A program made the position numbers and the translations under genes. Positions 17,602-26,571 of a DNA stretch of 64,000 nt are shown in pieces (position 1 is the first letter of the stretch; each line of letters opens with the position of its first letter). The notes beneath the pieces are model-generated. The model worked only from the letters and a program-made list of their open reading frames with translations. It did no database searches and was not told the DNA's origin. The stretch is from Epibacterium ulvae (GTDB lineage Bacteria; Pseudomonadota; Alphaproteobacteria; Rhodobacterales; Rhodobacteraceae): NCBI RefSeq assembly GCF_018678075.1, contig NZ_JAHHIR010000074.1, forward strand, positions 1 through 64,000. The letters run 5' to 3'.

Positions 17602-18207
17602 ATGCCCGTTATTGAAACCGCTGTGCCTGTGTTGCTGATCTGGGGGCTAATTGGATATCTTCTGGGGTCGATCCCCTTTGGGCTGCTTTTGACCCGTGCG
17701 ATGGGGCTGGGCAATCTGCGTGAGATCGGGTCCGGCAATATCGGCACCACCAACGTGCTGCGCACCGGCAGCAAAGCCGCCGCGGCACTGACGCTCTTTC
17801 TGGATGGCGGTAAGGGCGCGGCGGCGGTCATCGCGGCGCGCCTTCTGGCCGGCGAAGACGCCGCGCAACTGGCCGGGTTGATGGCTTTTGTCGGCCATTG
17901 TTTCCCGGCCTGGCTGAAATTCAAAGGCGGCAAAGGCGTCGCCACGTTTCTGGGCCTGATGCTAGCACTGGCCTGGCCGGTTGGCATTGCCTGCTGTCTG
18001 ACGTGGCTCGTGTCAGCCGCTGTGAGCCGGATTTCATCGATGGGCGCATTGGTGGCTGCCATTCTGTCGTCAGTCTGGGCACTTTTATTAGGTCACGCAT
18101 CCGTGATCGTTCTCACAATTTTGCTCACGGCTCTTGTGATCTGGAGGCATTCCGCGAATATCCAGCGTCTGCTGGCCGGCACTGAACCGAAGATCGGGCA
18201 GAAATAA
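17602..18207 (+). CDS. plsY: Acyl-phosphate:glycerol-3-phosphate acyltransferase
   Basis: A 201-residue multi-pass inner-membrane enzyme that moves an acyl group from acyl-phosphate to glycerol 3-phosphate, starting phospholipid synthesis. The three conserved loops are visible: GSIPFGLLLTR followed by GSGNIGTTNVLRTGSK, LDGGKGAAAV, and KFKGGKGVATFLG. Five or so hydrophobic helices separate them. It is the last gene of the pyr operon here and probably shares its transcript. Confidence 0.95.
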   Translation: MPVIETAVPVLLIWGLIGYLLGSIPFGLLLTRAMGLGNLREIGSGNIGTTNVLRTGSKAAAALTLFLDGGKGAAAVIAARLLAGEDAAQLAGLMAFVGHCFPAWLKFKGGKGVATFLGLMLALAWPVGIACCLTWLVSAAVSRISSMGALVAAILSSVWALLLGHASVIVLTILLTALVIWRHSANIQRLLAGTEPKIGQK

Positions 18208-18496
18208 TTTCTGGCCTCGGTCATCACCTGTTCCATCCGTTGTGCGGTTTTACTTTACTGCAATACTCTGTTTTAAAATAACAAAACAGGACATCGCCAC
18301 CCATTAACCGATCGGTCAAGGTGCGCCATCTGCCTGACAATAGTGCGGATGCGCACAATCAACTTCTGTTGATTTGAACAATTATTAGGCACTGCCCACA
18401 TCTGGGGAGCGGCAGAGAAACATCTCTGCGCAACCACTCGTAACCCAGAGCTCACGGCGCAATTTTCGCAGCTGAGCACGAAGAAAGGATCACGTT
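18208..18496 (+). other. Structured 289-bp leader upstream of the YHS-domain gene
   Basis: No gene is seen here. It holds several short hairpins: CTGTTTT/AAAACAG at 18268-18274 and 18283-18289; AATCAAC/GTTGATT at 18357-18363 and 18368-18374 with a TTCT loop; and GCAGAGA/TCTCTGC at 18412-18418 and 18423-18429 with an AACA loop. The first may help to end pyr operon transcription. The others may lie in the 5' leader of the downstream gene, whose ribosome site is AGAAAGGA. Confidence 0.45.
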
Positions 18497-18973
18497 ATGA
18501 TCAAAGCAAAATCCATCCTGGGCGGCATCGCATTGTCTGTTGCCGTAGCGACCTCAACACTGGCCGCTGGCGTTGAATATAATGCAACCCCAACCGGACT
18601 GGCTCTTCAAGGGTATGACCCCGTCGCGTATTTCACTGACGGTGCACCAACCAAGGGTAACTGGAAAATTTCTTCCATCCACGACGACGTAACCTATCGC
18701 TTTGCGTCCGAGGACAACAAAGTCGCATTCGAAAAAAATCCCGAAGCCTACATCCCCGCCTACGGTGGCTACTGTGCATTTGGCACAGCGATGGGTTTCA
18801 AATTTGACGGCGACCCAACTCTTTGGAAAATCGTTGACGATGTTTTGTACCTGAACCTGTCCAAAGACATTCAGGAACGCTGGGAAGGCGACATCCCAGG
18901 CTTTATCGAAAGCGCAGACGTTAACTGGGACGACATTGAAGAAAAGACACCGGCAGAGTTGCAAGCTCAGTAA
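18497..18973 (+). CDS. Secreted YHS domain-containing protein
   Basis: A 158-residue periplasmic protein. A Sec signal peptide ends near TLAAG. The mature part contains LALQGYDPVAYFTDGAPTKG, YRFASEDNKVAFEKNPEAY and YGGYCAFGTAMG, the arrangement of YHS-domain proteins, a small fold linked to metal or haem handling (often copper or TRASH-like domains). Only one cysteine is present, so it lacks a full multi-cysteine metal site. It is monocistronic: a long leader precedes it and a strong terminator follows 36 bp after its stop. Its base composition is less GC-rich than its neighbours, consistent with a well-expressed gene. The role is unknown. Confidence 0.85.
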   Translation: MIKAKSILGGIALSVAVATSTLAAGVEYNATPTGLALQGYDPVAYFTDGAPTKGNWKISSIHDDVTYRFASEDNKVAFEKNPEAYIPAYGGYCAFGTAMGFKFDGDPTLWKIVDDVLYLNLSKDIQERWEGDIPGFIESADVNWDDIEEKTPAELQAQ

Positions 18974-19008
18974 TCGCGACACCGCTCTTTACGCCCATAC
19001 GGGCTATG

Positions 19009-19039
19009 CGTCGACATCGGTTATCGGTGTCGACGTTTT
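19009..19039 (+). terminator. Intrinsic terminator of the YHS gene
   Basis: CGTCGACATCG at 19009-19019 pairs with CGGTGTCGACG at 19025-19035, with one G-U pair and a five-base loop, followed by TTTT. Confidence 0.85.
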
Positions 19040-19106
19040 GCGTTCTGCGGCCTCTCCAAACGCGCTTTGGCTTCAACGCGCCGCAAGAACCTGCCGCGCA
19101 AGAAAA

Positions 19107-19129
19107 AAGGGCGTCTCAGCGGCGCCCTT
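19107..19129 (-). terminator. Intrinsic terminator of gshA (possibly bidirectional)
   Basis: AAGGGCG at 19107-19113 pairs with CGCCCTT at 19123-19129. On the minus strand the hairpin is followed by a T-run (from the A-run at 19103-19108), placing a classic terminator 30 bp beyond the gshA stop. Confidence 0.85.
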
Positions 19130-19158
19130 CTTCTGTCGTTCATGGTGGAGTACGGTAA

Positions 19159-20529
19159 TCAGTAACTGTAATCCGCGTAGATCCGCGTCAGGTCGCCGTT
19201 CCAGTCCCCATGGTAGCAGTCGAGCAGCTCATCTGCGGGCACTTTGCCGGTATCCACACTGTCTTTCAGCGTGTTGAGGAAATGCGCCTCATCCGGGACC
19301 AATCCGCCGGAGGTTCCAAAACCACGAGTTTTCAGCCCCGATGTCGCGATCTCAAGCACTTGACCGGCCAACGCCTGCATCTTGATGTCACCGACCTCGG
19401 CCTGCAGCCCATCAACCGACGCGCCCACACGTAGCGCTTCGCGTGTCTCGGCGTCCCAGCCTTTGACCAGGTCCCAGGCCGCATCTAGCGCAGACTGATC
19501 ATACATCAAACCAACCCAGAACGCGGGCAAAGCACATAGGCGGCTCCAAGGGCCTCCATCTGCGCCGCGCATCTCCATGTATTTCTTGATCCGCGCTTCC
19601 GGGAAGGCCGTGGTCAGATGATCGGCCCAGTCTGACAATGTCGGAGTCTGCCCCGGCAGTGCTGGCAGTTTCCCTTGCAGGAAATCGCGGAAAGACTGTC
19701 CGAGCGCGTTGATATATTCGCCATCGCGGTAGACGAAATACATCGGCACATCGAGCGCATATTCCACGTAGCGCTCAAACCCCATACCATCCTCGAAAAC
19801 AAAGGGCAGCATGCCGGTGCGAGCATCATCCAGGTGGCGCCAGATCACGCTACGCCAGGATTTATGGGCATTGGGCTTGCCCTCAAAGAAGGGTGAATTG
19901 GCAAACAAGGCCGTGGCAACCGGCTGCAGCGCCAAGGCGACGCGCAGCTTTTGCACCATATCCGCCTCGGACCCGAAATCGAGGTTCACCTGAACCGTAC
20001 ATGTGCGCCGCATCATCGCGCGTCCCATGGTACCGACTTTTTCCATGTAGTCGTTCATCAGGCGATAGCGCCCTTTGGGCATCAACGGCATTTCTTCATG
20101 CGACCAAAGCGGTGCTGCACCAAGACCAATGAAACCCACGCCAATCTTGTCGGCGATATCTTTCACTTCCTTCAGATGGGTGTTTACCTCATCACAGGTT
20201 TCGTGAATGGTCTCCAGCGGGGCACCGGACAGCTCAACCGCGCCACCGGGCTCAAGGCTCACATTGGCGCCGTCTTTTTCCAGACCAATAAGCTTGCCGC
20301 CTTCGGAGATCGGAGCCCAGCCATAGCTGTCGCGCAGGCCTTCCAGCACCGAAACGATTGAGCGGCGCCCTTCGTAGGGCAGCGGCTTTAGCGTATCTTT
20401 ACAATAGCCAAATTTCTCATGTTCGGTGCCGATGCGCCAATCCGCACTCGGTTTGCAGCCCGAAGCCAGGTATTCGGCCAATTGCTCGTGCCGTTCGATG
20501 GGTCCGCCGCCGGATTGAGGGATGGACAT
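19159..20529 (-). CDS. gshA: Glutamate-cysteine ligase, plant/alphaproteobacterial type
   Basis: A 456-residue enzyme joining glutamate and cysteine, the first step of glutathione synthesis. IGTEHEKFGY near residue 37 and the RRTCTVQVNLDFGSEADM segment are characteristic of the plant-like GCS2 family rather than the E. coli GshA family. It is the last gene of a minus-strand run rsmE, GNAT, membrane protein, gshA, and ends in a clear terminator. The ATG at 20529 matches the family start (MSIPQSGGGPIERHEQL); the frame remains open upstream without a better start. Confidence 0.93.
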   Translation of the reverse strand: MSIPQSGGGPIERHEQLAEYLASGCKPSADWRIGTEHEKFGYCKDTLKPLPYEGRRSIVSVLEGLRDSYGWAPISEGGKLIGLEKDGANVSLEPGGAVELSGAPLETIHETCDEVNTHLKEVKDIADKIGVGFIGLGAAPLWSHEEMPLMPKGRYRLMNDYMEKVGTMGRAMMRRTCTVQVNLDFGSEADMVQKLRVALALQPVATALFANSPFFEGKPNAHKSWRSVIWRHLDDARTGMLPFVFEDGMGFERYVEYALDVPMYFVYRDGEYINALGQSFRDFLQGKLPALPGQTPTLSDWADHLTTAFPEARIKKYMEMRGADGGPWSRLCALPAFWVGLMYDQSALDAAWDLVKGWDAETREALRVGASVDGLQAEVGDIKMQALAGQVLEIATSGLKTRGFGTSGGLVPDEAHFLNTLKDSVDTGKVPADELLDCYHGDWNGDLTRIYADYSY

Positions 20530-20588
20530 GGGGAACTCCGTCCGTTGTCTGTCTCGTTTTGCAGAAGTGGGCGCAAACGACCAAAGTG

Positions 20589-21116
20589 TCAATGGAGCCG
20601 TTGCAACGTGTCACGGATGGGTGCACGTTCCCAGATCACGACCTGGTGAGGACCTTTGCGGTGCAACTCTTCCAACATCCGTTCAGTTTTAAGACCCGGA
20701 AGACTGGCAAAGACGTCAAATAAAACATCCGCACCCGCTGCATTAACAGGGATCGCCAAAGGGGGCTGTCCGGCCTGTTCCAACATCCAATGTGCGGGTT
20801 TCGCCGTATGATCCAGACACAGCCTCTCTAGCTCGGATGCGGCCACTGCACCGCCTGTGAGCGGGCCAAAATAGGCGATTTGCCCCTCATCGACCTTTAC
20901 AACTCCGGGTCCGCCTCCGCCAAATCGAAACCGCAAACGTTGCCCGCCAATGACGGCGACAATCACGGAAATCAAAATCAGGGCCCAGCCGATGATCTGC
21001 CAAAAACCAAAGGACCAGAGTGCCCATCGCAGACCCACCAGTGCCAGAACGCAGGCAGCGATAAGCTCTCTCCATTTCCACAATGCGGCGCGGGCTTCGG
21101 GGCGAATAAAACTCAT
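20589..21116 (-). CDS. Conserved membrane protein of unknown function
   Basis: A 175-residue protein with two adjacent hydrophobic segments in its first 65 residues (LIAACVLALVGLRWALWSF and WQIIGWALILISVIVAVIGG), then a soluble domain with GQIAYFGPLTGGAVAASELERL. The soluble part ends with a predicted alpha/beta stretch. I do not recognise a characterised family. Its ATG overlaps the GNAT stop by 4 bp, so it is translationally coupled to that gene, and gshA follows 59 bp downstream. Confidence 0.78.
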   Translation of the reverse strand: MSFIRPEARAALWKWRELIAACVLALVGLRWALWSFGFWQIIGWALILISVIVAVIGGQRLRFRFGGGGPGVVKVDEGQIAYFGPLTGGAVAASELERLCLDHTAKPAHWMLEQAGQPPLAIPVNAAGADVLFDVFASLPGLKTERMLEELHRKGPHQVVIWERAPIRDTLQRLH

Positions 21117-21979
21117 GTGCGTGCTTCCACATATAATGTGCGGATTTTTTGTGCGTTTTGAAACAGCATCAAGGTAAATTTACCCGCCGGTTGAAACCCA
21201 ACTGCGCGATAGGCTTTGGCCGCCGCTTCGTTGGCTGCAAACAATACCGCGCGTTCAATCCCGTCGCGTTTGGCCTCTGCCAAATGCAGGGCAACCGCAT
21301 GACGGGCGTGCCCGTGTCCGCGGTGTTCGGGTGGGGTGAAGACACCGCCGATTTGCACAACCTCAGGCAGTCGCGTGTTAAAACCGGTCATCGCAATCGG
21401 CATGCCATTTGAGACCAAGACACGGTGGCTGTCATTGTCGACGTATTTGGCGATGTCGTCGCGCGCGGTGGTGGCGGCTGTCTCGGGATCCATGCCAATG
21501 GCCTCTTGATTATAGATCCCACGCCAGTGTTCGACCAATGACCGATCGGCGTCAGCCAGTCTGATCAGCCGATCCCCCGCACGCGGCGCAACGTTCAGAT
21601 CACAAAGCTCTAACCGAAAGCCGAGATCGTCGCTGTCGAGCATCATGTCGGCATCGTTCAAACCCGCTGCTTTTGCAAAGCTGCGCACCTGGGGCATGTC
21701 GCCCAAAACACCGGAGATGTCGCGACCCGCGATCAATCCTGATGCAGCGCGCCAAACCTCAGACGATGCATCCGGTGCCTGCATCAAGATAGAGCCTGAG
21801 TTGGAGATGGCAAAGACACCCTCTCCTTGCTCTAAAACCCATAGTTTCAGCCCATACGGCGCGTCGGAGTCCAGGCCAAAGTCACGCAGATTGCCCAGCA
21901 GAAACATGGAGCTTTGAATATGGTCACGCAGAAACGCATCCATCCACTGCAGGTCCTGTTCTGTAGCTGCGCGCCACAT
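21113..21979 (-). CDS. GNAT-family N-acetyltransferase
   Basis: A 288-residue protein whose C-terminal half carries the acetyl-CoA binding pattern of GNAT enzymes: IGGVFTPPEHRGHGHARHAVALHLAE-type motif A (the RGHGHAR core is the pyrophosphate loop) followed by AVLFAANEAAAKAYRAVGF, motif B. The N-terminal half is a second, degenerate GNAT-like domain. The substrate is unknown. It begins 1 bp after the rsmE stop and overlaps the next gene by 4 bp. Confidence 0.85.
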   Translation of the reverse strand: MWRAATEQDLQWMDAFLRDHIQSSMFLLGNLRDFGLDSDAPYGLKLWVLEQGEGVFAISNSGSILMQAPDASSEVWRAASGLIAGRDISGVLGDMPQVRSFAKAAGLNDADMMLDSDDLGFRLELCDLNVAPRAGDRLIRLADADRSLVEHWRGIYNQEAIGMDPETAATTARDDIAKYVDNDSHRVLVSNGMPIAMTGFNTRLPEVVQIGGVFTPPEHRGHGHARHAVALHLAEAKRDGIERAVLFAANEAAAKAYRAVGFQPAGKFTLMLFQNAQKIRTLYVEART

Positions 21980-21980
21980 G

Positions 21981-22706
21981 TCACCAATCTCCCAAATTTT
22001 TCTGCCACAAGGTCATTGCCGCCACTGCCGCGGTGTCCGCGCGTAGGATACGGGGGCCAAGGCTCACAACATGCGATTGCGCCAATCCATGCAAGCGTTT
22101 GCGTTCGTTTTCGGAAAATCCGCCCTCGGGGCCGATCAAAATGGCCCAAGGAGCATCAGGATGCGCGTCGGCGGCGAGTTCCAGCGCATTGCCGACCTCA
22201 GCCTCGTCACAGAACATCAACTGGCGGTCGCTTGGCCAGTGGTCCAGAACCCGCCCCAGTTTTTGCAGTTCGGCCACGTCGGGCACATATGTGCCACCGC
22301 ATTGCTCGGCCGCTTCAACCGCATGGGCCTGCAGACGGTCCTGGCGGATACGGTCGGAATTGGTGAATTCGGTCTGGACAGGTAAGATCCGGGCCGCACC
22401 CATTTCTGCTGCTTTTTCTACGATAAAATCGGTTCGGGCTTTCTTGATCGGGGCAAACAGCAACCACAGGTCGGGCGGCATCTGCAACGGTTTGGCCTGG
22501 CTGGCGCAGGACAACAACCCGGCGCGTTTCCCCGCCTCGACCACGTCGCAGGTCCATTCCCCATCGCGGCCGTTAAACAGTGCGACCTTTGCGCCCACGC
22601 CCATGCGCATCACCCCAAAAAGGTAATGTGCCTGATCCCGATCCAGGGGAACCGATTGCCCTGCCCCCAAAGGGTGCTCTACATACAGTCTGACTTTTGC
22701 ACTCAT
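21981..22706 (-). CDS. rsmE: 16S rRNA (uracil-1498-N3)-methyltransferase
   Basis: A 241-residue SPOUT-family methyltransferase that modifies U1498 in helix 44 of 16S rRNA. An N-terminal PUA-like domain (DQAHYLFGVMRMGVGAKVALFNGRDGEW) is followed by the knotted methyltransferase domain with PVQTEFTNSDR, LIGPEGGFSENE and SLGPRILRADTAAVAA. It heads a four-gene operon ending in gshA. Its start codon lies only 12 bp from the divergent ubiA start. Confidence 0.95.
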   Translation of the reverse strand: MSAKVRLYVEHPLGAGQSVPLDRDQAHYLFGVMRMGVGAKVALFNGRDGEWTCDVVEAGKRAGLLSCASQAKPLQMPPDLWLLFAPIKKARTDFIVEKAAEMGAARILPVQTEFTNSDRIRQDRLQAHAVEAAEQCGGTYVPDVAELQKLGRVLDHWPSDRQLMFCDEAEVGNALELAADAHPDAPWAILIGPEGGFSENERKRLHGLAQSHVVSLGPRILRADTAAVAAMTLWQKNLGDW

Positions 22707-22718
22707 GAGAGCTTACAT

Positions 22719-23681
22719 ATGCAAGGCAACGCCCCAACACCAGATGGTCAGGTCGCAGATGCGGTCAAAGGGAACTGGGTGGACACATATGCCCCCGCAT
22801 GGAGCCGCCCCTATCTGCGTCTCAGCCGCGCGGATCGCCCGATTGGCACCTGGTTGTTGCTGCTGCCGTGTCTGTGGAGCTTGGTCTTGGCGATTCTGGT
22901 GGATCAAAGCCTCCGCTGGCATGATCTGTGGATTGTTGTGGCCTGTGCGGCGGGATCCTGGTTGATGCGCGGTGCGGGCTGTACCTGGAACGATATCACC
23001 GACCGCAAGATCGACGCCCAAGTCAGCCGTACCCGTTCACGCCCCCTGCCGTCCGGTCAGGTGAGCGTCAAACAGGCCGTGATCTGGATGGGGCTGCAAA
23101 TTGGTTTGAGCGCGGCGATTTTGTTCACTTTCAATCTGGCCGCGATTGCGATGGGGGTTTTGGCTTTGCTGCCGGTGGCCATTTACCCTTTTGCCAAACG
23201 GTTCACCTGGTGGCCGCAGGCGTTTTTGGGCATTGCGCTGAACTGGGGCGCGCTTTGGGCCTGGGTTGCGCATACCGGCAGCCTGCATTGGGCGCCAGTG
23301 TTGCTGTACCTTGCAGGCGTGACCTGGACCCTGTTTTACGACACGATTTACGCCCATCAGGACGCAGAAGACGACGCGATGATCGGGGTTAAATCAACCG
23401 CCCGCCTGTTTGAAAACGAGACCCCCAAATGGCTGCGCCGCTTCATCGTGGCAACCGTCACGTTTATGGCTTTGGCCGTTCTTACCGCGCTTGGCACCGA
23501 AGGCTCGCCCGTGAAATTGGCACTGGCTTTAACCGCGCCTTGGGCGATGGGCTGGCATTTGACCTGGCAATTGCGCGGCTTTGATCCCGAAAACAGTGAC
23601 CGGTTGCTGAAACTCTTTCGTCTCAACCGCGATACCGGCTTGATTCCGCTTATCTTCTTGGTCGTGGCTTTGTTCGCCTGA
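22719..23681 (+). CDS. ubiA: 4-hydroxybenzoate polyprenyltransferase
   Basis: A 320-residue integral membrane enzyme that prenylates 4-hydroxybenzoate in ubiquinone synthesis. It has about eight hydrophobic helices and both Asp-rich magnesium sites: RGAGCTWNDITDRKIDAQV (NDxxD type) and YDTIYAHQDAEDD. The motif RLSRADRPIGTWLLLLPC near residue 45 is typical. I choose the ATG at 22719, which follows a GAGAG ribosome site. The gene is divergent from rsmE and precedes the OmpA-family gene, a neighbourhood that also occurs in related genomes. Confidence 0.94.
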   Translation: MQGNAPTPDGQVADAVKGNWVDTYAPAWSRPYLRLSRADRPIGTWLLLLPCLWSLVLAILVDQSLRWHDLWIVVACAAGSWLMRGAGCTWNDITDRKIDAQVSRTRSRPLPSGQVSVKQAVIWMGLQIGLSAAILFTFNLAAIAMGVLALLPVAIYPFAKRFTWWPQAFLGIALNWGALWAWVAHTGSLHWAPVLLYLAGVTWTLFYDTIYAHQDAEDDAMIGVKSTARLFENETPKWLRRFIVATVTFMALAVLTALGTEGSPVKLALALTAPWAMGWHLTWQLRGFDPENSDRLLKLFRLNRDTGLIPLIFLVVALFA

Positions 23682-23741
23682 TTGAAATTCGATGCCATCA
23701 CCGCTATGACATGCGCGAACAATTAAGGGACTGACCAGCTT

Positions 23742-25646
23742 ATGCGGCTACCTCCTGTGTTGATTACCGGGGCAACCTTTGTCACAGCCGCCGCGCTGAG
23801 CCTCATTGTGGCCGGTTTTGCGGCAACTGGGATGGAGCGTGGAAGCGAGTCTGCGGTTCGCCAAATTCTGGACAACGGCGGCTTTAACTGGGCCGAAGTC
23901 ACAGCTGACGGGTTGAGCGTCGTCCTTGAAGGCACCGCACCGGATGAAGCCGACCGTTTTGCGGCCAAATCGCAAGTGGGCACCATCGTGGACGGGTCGC
24001 GCATCATCGACCGGATGCAGGTCACCCCGTCGCGCGGCATCGCACCGCCGCAATTCTCGGCCGAGATCCTGCGCAATGATACGGGTATTTCGATCATCGG
24101 TTTGGTCCCCTCGGGCACCAACCGCGAGGATGTGATTGACCAGCTAGAAGACCTGGTTGGCGCGCCGCAAGTTGCTGATTTTCTAGAATCAACAACCTAT
24201 TCGGCACCACAAGGCTGGTCTGCGGCCATGCGCTTTGCCCTGAAAGCGCTGGAACAGCTGCCAAGCTCAAAGATTTCGGTCAAACCCGGTGCGGTGGCGA
24301 TTACGGCCAACACCAACAGCACCGATGAAAAGAAACGACTGGAAGCGCGGCTGAACCGGATGGCAACCGGTGGGCTGCGGCTTGAGCTGGATCTGAAAGC
24401 GCCACGCCCGGTGATTACGCCCTTTACCCTACGTTTCACATTGGATGAGACCGGCGGTCATTTCGATGCCTGTTCCGCCGACAGCGAAGAAGGCCGCACG
24501 AGGATCCTGAACGCCGCGCGCAAAGTTGGGCTGGACGCCGACGAGCAATGCACCATTGGCATGGGGGTCCCCTCGCCCAATTGGTCCCGTGCGATTGAGG
24601 AAAGCTTGGCCAGTCTTGCAGAACTTGGCGCGGGCACCTTGACCCTGGCCAATGCAGATATCACGCTGGCCGCCGTTCAAGGCACCGAGCAGGCGTTGTT
24701 TGATCGTGTGGTCGGCAAGCTGAAAAGCGATCTGCCGCAGGTCTTTGCCCTGCACGCGATCTTGCCCGAATTGGAAAGCGAAGAAGAAGACACCCAGCCC
24801 GAGTTTACCGCGACACTAAGTCCCGAGGGGCAAGTTCTGTTGCGCGGCTATGTTGCGGATCAAACCCAGCATACTTTGGCCAGCAGCTTTGCCCAGGCGC
24901 GGTTTGGTGCGGAACGTGTGCATTCGGCCGCGCGGGTGGCCGACAAGCTGCCGATGGATTGGAACATGCAGGTTCTTTCTGCGCTGGAGGCCCTGTCCCA
25001 TCTGGAACGCGGATTGGTCAATGTCACACCGCAGGTGATCTCAGTGCGTGGAGTGAGCTTTGACGCGGATGCCCCGGCCGAGGTCGCCAAACTGTTCTCC
25101 ACCCGCCTGGGTGAACGCGCCACCTATGAGCTGGCGATCACTTATGAGGAACCTCCGGTTCCCGAAGACCAGCCCCTGACGCCAGAGCAATGTCAGGAAC
25201 AGCTGACCGTTGTGCAAGACAGCGGCAAGATCGCGTTTGAGCCCGGTTCCGCCACCGTGGCGGGCGGCAGCAGCGCCACCCTGGATCAGATCGCCACCGT
25301 CTTGGAACATTGCGGACCGGTGCAGCTTGAAATTCAAGGCCACACCGACAGCCAAGGGCGTGAGATCATGAACGAACGGTTGAGCCAATCGCGTGCACAA
25401 TCCGTCCTCAACGAGTTGCGCGCCCGGCGTATCCCGACCTTGACCTTTGTGGCGCGTGGCTACGGTGAAACACAGCCCATCGGCGACAATGAGACCGAGG
25501 AAGGCCGCGAAACCAACAGGCGGATCGTTTTCCAGGTTCTCAACACGGCTGCCAATCAGACCGAAGACGACATCGCACCGGATGCTTCGGTTGCGACCGA
25601 CGACACCACACCGCCCGACAGTGAGAGTGAAGGATCCTCTGAATGA
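23742..25646 (+). CDS. OmpA-family peptidoglycan-associated protein
   Basis: A 634-residue envelope protein. A hydrophobic N-terminal segment (ITGATFVTAAALSLIVAGFA) anchors or exports it. Residues 40-450 contain repeated BON-like domains (GLSVVLEGTAPDEADRF, QVLLRGYVADQTQHTLA). The OmpA peptidoglycan-binding domain at about 480-600 has GKIAFEPGSATV, EIQGHTDSQGREIMNERLSQ and RGYGETQPIGDNETEEGRE, with the Asp and Arg that hold diaminopimelate. The tail is acidic and Thr/Asp-rich. The next gene overlaps it by 4 bp. A role in envelope integrity is inferred from domains only. Confidence 0.9.
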   Translation: MRLPPVLITGATFVTAAALSLIVAGFAATGMERGSESAVRQILDNGGFNWAEVTADGLSVVLEGTAPDEADRFAAKSQVGTIVDGSRIIDRMQVTPSRGIAPPQFSAEILRNDTGISIIGLVPSGTNREDVIDQLEDLVGAPQVADFLESTTYSAPQGWSAAMRFALKALEQLPSSKISVKPGAVAITANTNSTDEKKRLEARLNRMATGGLRLELDLKAPRPVITPFTLRFTLDETGGHFDACSADSEEGRTRILNAARKVGLDADEQCTIGMGVPSPNWSRAIEESLASLAELGAGTLTLANADITLAAVQGTEQALFDRVVGKLKSDLPQVFALHAILPELESEEEDTQPEFTATLSPEGQVLLRGYVADQTQHTLASSFAQARFGAERVHSAARVADKLPMDWNMQVLSALEALSHLERGLVNVTPQVISVRGVSFDADAPAEVAKLFSTRLGERATYELAITYEEPPVPEDQPLTPEQCQEQLTVVQDSGKIAFEPGSATVAGGSSATLDQIATVLEHCGPVQLEIQGHTDSQGREIMNERLSQSRAQSVLNELRARRIPTLTFVARGYGETQPIGDNETEEGRETNRRIVFQVLNTAANQTEDDIAPDASVATDDTTPPDSESEGSSE

Positions 25647-25957
25647 ACCGGACCGAGTTTATCATCACCACCGCGATTATTCTCTTCGTGGCCTTTACGC
25701 TCGGCTGGTTCGCAAATTGGCTGGTGCACCGGTTTACCCGTGTCAAACAAAGCGACGTGGCTGATCTGGATCGGATGAGCCAGGAACTGCATGCCGCAGA
25801 AGAAACCCGCGACCAGGCAATCACCTATCTGCAACAGCGTGAGGCAGAGCTGGTGAACCAGTTGACCCAGACCGAAGCGGAATTGCGCGCCACGATGGAC
25901 GGACTGCGAAATGCCCGGCGCGAGGCGGAAGAGCTGCGCAGCCAATTGGGTCGTTAA
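25643..25957 (+). CDS. Small membrane-anchored coiled-coil protein
   Basis: A 104-residue protein with one N-terminal transmembrane helix (FIITTAIILFVAFTLGWFANWLV) and a long heptad-like region rich in Glu, Gln, Leu and Arg that runs to the C-terminus (QELHAAEETRDQAITYLQQR, then ELVNQLTQTEAELRATMDGL). It should be anchored in the inner membrane with a coiled coil on one side. The ATGA overlap with the OmpA-family gene suggests that the two products act together at the envelope. No named family is recognised. Confidence 0.8.
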   Translation: MNRTEFIITTAIILFVAFTLGWFANWLVHRFTRVKQSDVADLDRMSQELHAAEETRDQAITYLQQREAELVNQLTQTEAELRATMDGLRNARREAEELRSQLGR

Positions 25958-25979
25958 GCCCTGGGTGCGTAGAGGCGCA

Positions 25980-26441
25980 TTAAACTAGGTTTCGCCCATC
26001 CCGCATCGCAAGTGGCAACATTTCAAAACCGATCTGACGCGCGGTATGTTCGGCGTCATCGGCATTAGCCTGCGACCAAACCCGCTCACCTTTGTACTGG
26101 GCGGCCAAGGTACCGATGGAGCCTCCGGTCACTGCGGGGATTGGCACGCCCAGATAGGCAAATGGGCCGGTATCTTGCAGCAATGTGCAGGCTTCCTGCT
26201 GTTCGCTCTCACTCAGACACGACACAGTCAGGGGCGACGATTCGCGCATCACACGGGCGCAAAACGTCCCCGCTCCGGGAATGGAAACCCACCGCAGATC
26301 GCCGCTTTGTGTTGCGAAAATCCCGATACGCAGCGACATAGGCAGGGCCTCGGGCGACAAATCCGGAATTGAAACAGTCACATAGTTCGCCTGCAATTTT
26401 GTTGCAGCAACTGACAAGAGTTCGGTCGTTTTATCCATCAT
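25980..26441 (-). CDS. GAF domain-like protein
   Basis: A 153-residue cytoplasmic protein made almost entirely of one GAF-like domain: GTFCARVMRESSPLTVSCLS followed by FAYLGVPIPAVTGGSIGTLAAQ matches the pattern seen in GAF domains of sensor kinases and bacteriophytochrome-like proteins. No output domain is attached, so it may sense a small ligand or act as a partner. A 130-bp AT-rich gap separates it from the moaE stop, and it converges with the coiled-coil gene. The ligand is unknown. Confidence 0.75.
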   Translation of the reverse strand: MMDKTTELLSVAATKLQANYVTVSIPDLSPEALPMSLRIGIFATQSGDLRWVSIPGAGTFCARVMRESSPLTVSCLSESEQQEACTLLQDTGPFAYLGVPIPAVTGGSIGTLAAQYKGERVWSQANADDAEHTARQIGFEMLPLAMRDGRNLV

Positions 26442-26571
26442 ACGGCCACCTAATATGAAACAAATTAATCTAAAAATTGGCGGAGATTTATTGGACCATA
26501 AAACTTAGAAACACATCTATCAATTGGAATTAATAAACCGCAAAAGTCTGCTGGCCAATTTCACGCAAGGC

